Assembly (NCBI RefSeq): GCF_003176895.1
Contig: NZ_QGTD01000005.1
Location: 372,001 to 436,000 of the forward strand
From: Gracilibacillus dipsosauri
Lineage (GTDB): Bacteria > Bacillota > Bacilli > Bacillales > Amphibacillaceae
DNA length: 64,000 bases
Reading direction: 5' to 3'
The translations under genes were made by a program, and so were the position numbers. Positions 61,115 through 64,000 of the stretch are shown here, piece by piece. How positions within the stretch are numbered: position 1 is the stretch's first letter; every line of letters begins with the position of its first letter. The notes below the pieces were generated by a model that saw nothing but the letters and a program-made list of their open reading frames with translations, had not been told where the DNA came from and made no database searches.

Positions 61115-62140
61115 CTTCCCGTCTAATTCTTTTGTCGACTGCCTATATTGAATTTCGTATGGAACAATAATACGCTTTACTGGCTCTTCTTTATTTTTCG
61201 TTCTTTCAATTAAACAACGTGCGGATTGAAATCCTAGCATATAGATTTGAATATCCACCGTAGTTAATGGAGGTGTAGTAATCTCTGATAAATAAAGATT
61301 GTTAAAGGATGTAATCGAAACATCCTCCGGACAACTTAAACCTAGCTCTTCTAATGTACTAATCACCCCAAAGGACATTAAATCATCCGCTACGACTAAT
61401 CCAGTTGGCGGTATATCCAATGCGAATAATTGCTCTACCGCGTCGCGTCCCCCTGATTTCAGAAATTCAGCATGGGCAAAATATTCCGCAGGTAGCTCTA
61501 AATTTGCTTCTTTAATTGCCGTTTTATAGCCATTCAGACGGTCAATCGTTACCGTGAGCTCAGGTGCTCCACCAATAAAGGCAATATGTTCATGTCCTAA
61601 ATCGATTAAGTGGTTGGTTAGTTCCTTACTAGCCTTTACGTTATCATTATCGACATAAGTAATTTCATTTTCTTGTTCTTGCGGTTTACCAACAATGACA
61701 AAAGGGAAACCTTTCTCGATTAAAAATTGTTGAACAGGATCAGCAATGCGAGAATAGAGCAGGATAATTCCATCTACTCGGTTCCCATTCACCATCCGCT
61801 TTACCTCTTCAAATACCTCTTCTTCATTTCCTCCTGTCGATACATACAAGGAATATTCTGTCTTATGCGCATAGGCGCCAATTCCTCGTAATACCTCTGG
61901 AAAAAAAGGATTTTGGAGCGCTTTATCGGCAGAGGATGGCATAATAACACCGATTGCTTGAGACGACCTAACCGCTAAATTCCGCGCATTAAAATTTGGA
62001 TGGTACCCCAAATCCTTCATTGCTTTTCGCACACGTTTTTTTGTTTCTAAACTGATCCTTGGATTATCTGCAATCACTCTAGAAACGGTGGATGGTGCTA
62101 CTCCAGCCTTTTTTGCCACATCTTTTATTGTAACTCCCAT
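61106..62140 (-). CDS. malR: LacI-family maltose regulator
   Basis: A 344-aa LacI-type protein with 'VTIKDVAKKAGVAPSTVSRVIADNPRISLETKKRV' as DNA-binding head and a sugar-binding core. Immediately upstream lie malF and malG in the same direction, so maltose or maltodextrin control is inferred by context. The start is ATG 62140; a GTG three codons upstream overlaps the ribosome site AGAAGGTG. Confidence 0.85.
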   Translation of the reverse strand: MGVTIKDVAKKAGVAPSTVSRVIADNPRISLETKKRVRKAMKDLGYHPNFNARNLAVRSSQAIGVIMPSSADKALQNPFFPEVLRGIGAYAHKTEYSLYVSTGGNEEEVFEEVKRMVNGNRVDGIILLYSRIADPVQQFLIEKGFPFVIVGKPQEQENEITYVDNDNVKASKELTNHLIDLGHEHIAFIGGAPELTVTIDRLNGYKTAIKEANLELPAEYFAHAEFLKSGGRDAVEQLFALDIPPTGLVVADDLMSFGVISTLEELGLSCPEDVSITSFNNLYLSEITTPPLTTVDIQIYMLGFQSARCLIERTKNKEEPVKRIIVPYEIQYRQSTKELDGKNR

Positions 62141-62246
62141 AAACGACACCTTCTACCAATCTATTCTTATCATTTGTGAAGCTTTCTTCATATTAGCAAA
62201 TATCAAGTCTCCCCTATTATAATCTATTTTGCTTATCTGGGACACC

Positions 62247-63086
62247 CTACCCTTTTGTACCACCAGCTGTTAGCCCCGATATGAGGTAGCGCTGCAAGAA
62301 TAAATAGATTGCTGCGACAGGTACGGCGATAAGAATCGAGCCTGCTGCAAATCGTGTAAAGTTATTGGCAAATTGATCATTAATAAAATTATAGAGGCCT
62401 ACAGCCAATGTGTAATTTTCCTGACTAGACAAAACAATGGATGGCAATAAGAAGTCAAACAATGGCATCATAAAGTTAAACAAGGCAACAACAGCTAAGA
62501 TAGGCTTCGCAAGTGGGAGCATCACACTCCAGAAAACACGGAGATGTCCAGCACCATCAATTCTAGCAGCCTCATCTAGCTCTCTTGGTATCGTATCAAA
62601 ATACCCTTTCACTAACCAAGCATTAAATGGAATTTGTCCACCTAAATAAACAAAAATTAATCCGGTTAACGTATCGAGTAGCCCTATCATGTTTAGAAAA
62701 ATATAAAGGGCAACCATTGCCATCATTACCGGGAACATTTGTAGTAAAAGGAACACATACAGCCCATTTTTTCGACCGACAAACTTATATCGGGAAAATG
62801 CATAAGCTACTAAGGAAGTTAAGACAACACTCCCCAAAGCAACGGATATCGATACAATCATCGAATTTTTATACCAAATTAAATAGTCACTTTGTTCACT
62901 AAAAAGCCATTTGTAATGCTCAAACGAGAAATTTTCTGGTATTAAAGAAGAAGAATATAAGCTATTCCCTTGATTTAGTGACATGCCAATTGTCCAAATC
63001 AATGGATAAAAAATAATGATCGATGTTAGGATGATAACGAGATACATAAAGGTTAGTTCTACAATCGATTTTTGCTTCTGATTCAT
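62247..63086 (-). CDS. malG: Maltodextrin ABC permease MalG
   Basis: The 279-aa permease has six helices and the EAA loop 'ELDEAARIDGAGHLRVFWSVMLPLAKP'. It begins with 'YLVIILTSIIIFYPLIWTIGMSLNQGNSL' and ends in the typical 'YLFLQRYLISGLTAGGTKG' of MalG. Its start shares one base with the malF stop (TAATG). Confidence 0.9.
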   Translation of the reverse strand: MNQKQKSIVELTFMYLVIILTSIIIFYPLIWTIGMSLNQGNSLYSSSLIPENFSFEHYKWLFSEQSDYLIWYKNSMIVSISVALGSVVLTSLVAYAFSRYKFVGRKNGLYVFLLLQMFPVMMAMVALYIFLNMIGLLDTLTGLIFVYLGGQIPFNAWLVKGYFDTIPRELDEAARIDGAGHLRVFWSVMLPLAKPILAVVALFNFMMPLFDFLLPSIVLSSQENYTLAVGLYNFINDQFANNFTRFAAGSILIAVPVAAIYLFLQRYLISGLTAGGTKG

Positions 63087-64000
63087 TAAATTTCACCTTC
63101 TTCTTTAAATGATTTCGTTTGTCTAAATTGGTAGAATGCAAATCCAGAAATAATCAATCCCATGATCAAGGAAATAACAGCTGCCATGGCATAATTATTC
63201 GTATCAAAGGTTAGCTTATAGACCCAAGATATGAGGATATCCGTCCCACCTGCGTTTTGGTTTCGCACTGGAGGTCCACCTTCATTAAACAGGTAAATAA
63301 TATTAAAGTTATTAAAATTCTGTGCATATTGCATGATCAGTAGTGGCGCTGTTGCAAACATCACGTGAGGAAAGGTAATGTATCGGAATTTCTGAAAACG
63401 AGTTCCTCCATCTACGTCAGCTGCCTCGTACCAATCCTTCGAAATACTTTGTAGAACCCCTGTAAACAATGCAAAGATAAATGGGAAGCCTAGCCATGTT
63501 TGAATCAAGATAACCGCCGTACGGGCATAAATCGGTTCACTTAGCCATGGGATACCATCTCCACCGATAAGTGGAATAATGATATCTCGGTTAATCGCTC
63601 CAAAATCGTCATTGAACATGGCAGAAAAAATGAGAATGGTCACAAATGCAGGAACCGCCCATGGTAGGATAAAAATGGTTCGAATTAATTTTTTAAACCG
63701 TATTCTCGGATCATTCACGATTAAGGCTAACACTAGCCCAACCGCAATTTGTAAGGTGGTAGCAATAACTGTCCATACAATCGTCCATGCCAGTACACTG
63801 ACAAAGGTTTCCTGCCAAATAGGAACGGTCACTAATTCTGTAAAATTGGTAAAGCCGACCCAATCTACTAGATTACGAGGTGGAGAATTATAAAGATTGT
63901 AGTTCGTAAAAGCTAGTAATACGGAAAATAATAATGGAAAAATAACGACAAATATCATTAGCAAAAGGCCAGGAAAAGTCATCAAATAAGGAAAGGCACT
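63086..64000 (-). CDS. malF: Maltodextrin ABC permease MalF, 5' end missing
   Basis: This gene runs past the window edge with no stop up to base 64000: the frame continues upstream as SAFPYL. The visible 300 or so residues hold most of the six-helix core, the 'YEAADVDGGTRFQKFRYITFPHV' coupling loop and the C-terminal TM part ('GLIISGFAFYQFRQTKSF'). MalF proteins of Firmicutes are usually about 420-430 aa, so roughly 120 N-terminal residues lie outside. It forms the channel with MalG; the binding protein is presumably further upstream. Confidence 0.9.
   Translation of the reverse strand, partial: SAFPYLMTFPGLLLMIFVVIFPLLFSVLLAFTNYNLYNSPPRNLVDWVGFTNFTELVTVPIWQETFVSVLAWTIVWTVIATTLQIAVGLVLALIVNDPRIRFKKLIRTIFILPWAVPAFVTILIFSAMFNDDFGAINRDIIIPLIGGDGIPWLSEPIYARTAVILIQTWLGFPFIFALFTGVLQSISKDWYEAADVDGGTRFQKFRYITFPHVMFATAPLLIMQYAQNFNNFNIIYLFNEGGPPVRNQNAGGTDILISWVYKLTFDTNNYAMAAVISLIMGLIISGFAFYQFRQTKSFKEEGEI

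Overview
The window is low-GC Firmicutes DNA, most likely from a halotolerant member of the Bacillaceae (Gracilibacillus, Oceanobacillus or Amphibacillus type). Evidence for this includes a ydbS-ydbT pair, mtnE-mtnU, csaA, SigA and SigB promoters, strong AGGAGG ribosome sites, frequent TTG/GTG starts, and operator types of Bacillus regulators (CcpA, Zur, NrdR, PhoP, AraR). I see no transposase, phage gene, CRISPR array or rRNA. Nearly all of it is chromosomal metabolism and transport, with most genes on the minus strand.

Layout. 1-620: four tandem 155-bp repeats, each carrying the 5' half of a tRNA-Gly on the minus strand. 753-1809: a SigB-type promoter with a 44-aa membrane peptide, then a ZIP metal transporter. 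2001-3927: ydbS-ydbT. 4111-15014: an 11-gene operon (AEC carrier, LarA-family nickel enzyme, SDR, LarE, FGGY kinase, LarB, five-gene NikABCDE-like ABC importer). 15254-20252: araC, three Gfo/Idh/MocA oxidoreductases and one TIM-barrel isomerase. 20582-23410: TRAP transporter, facing a ROK repressor (23734-24921). 24989-25711: small alarmone synthetase. 25886-26803: aldo/keto reductase. 26875-33132: PHP phosphoesterase, TIM-barrel protein, SurE and an FbpABC/AfuABC-like importer behind a PhoP-type box. 33425-38254: sucrose regulon (scrR-scrA-scrB-scrK). 38390-45184: P-loop kinase, two VOC proteins, ABC exporter, orphan lipoprotein, XRE pair, csaA. 45582-49462: nrdE-nrdF-flavodoxin behind paired NrdR boxes. 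49670-53690: DUF2269 protein, Zur-controlled permease/TIGR03943 pair, NhaC antiporter. 53729-56254: secreted arabinanase. 56764-58997: lipoprotein, then an epimerase behind TetR-type operators. 59044-61021: mtnE-mtnU. 61106-64000: malR, malG and the 3' part of malF, cut by the window end.

Two regions stand out. First, the 4.1-15 kb operon combines a non-canonical LarA-family enzyme, two nickel-pincer-cofactor enzymes (LarB, LarE), a kinase, a dehydrogenase, an organic-acid carrier and a metal/peptide-type importer. This reads as a self-contained pathway for racemising or epimerising and then consuming a hydroxy or sugar acid; LarC is not in the window. Second, the 26.9-33.1 kb operon carries an importer of the iron-transporter family whose binding protein lacks the iron-binding tyrosine pair. 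It is fused in one transcription unit to three phosphate-ester or sugar-phosphate type enzymes and preceded by five hexamers at exact 11-bp spacing that match the PhoP box. I read it as a phosphate-starvation system for importing and breaking down an organophosphate.

Start codons were moved from the longest ORF wherever a ribosome-binding site made a downstream start clearly better. Family names come from motifs recognised by eye; no database search was run.
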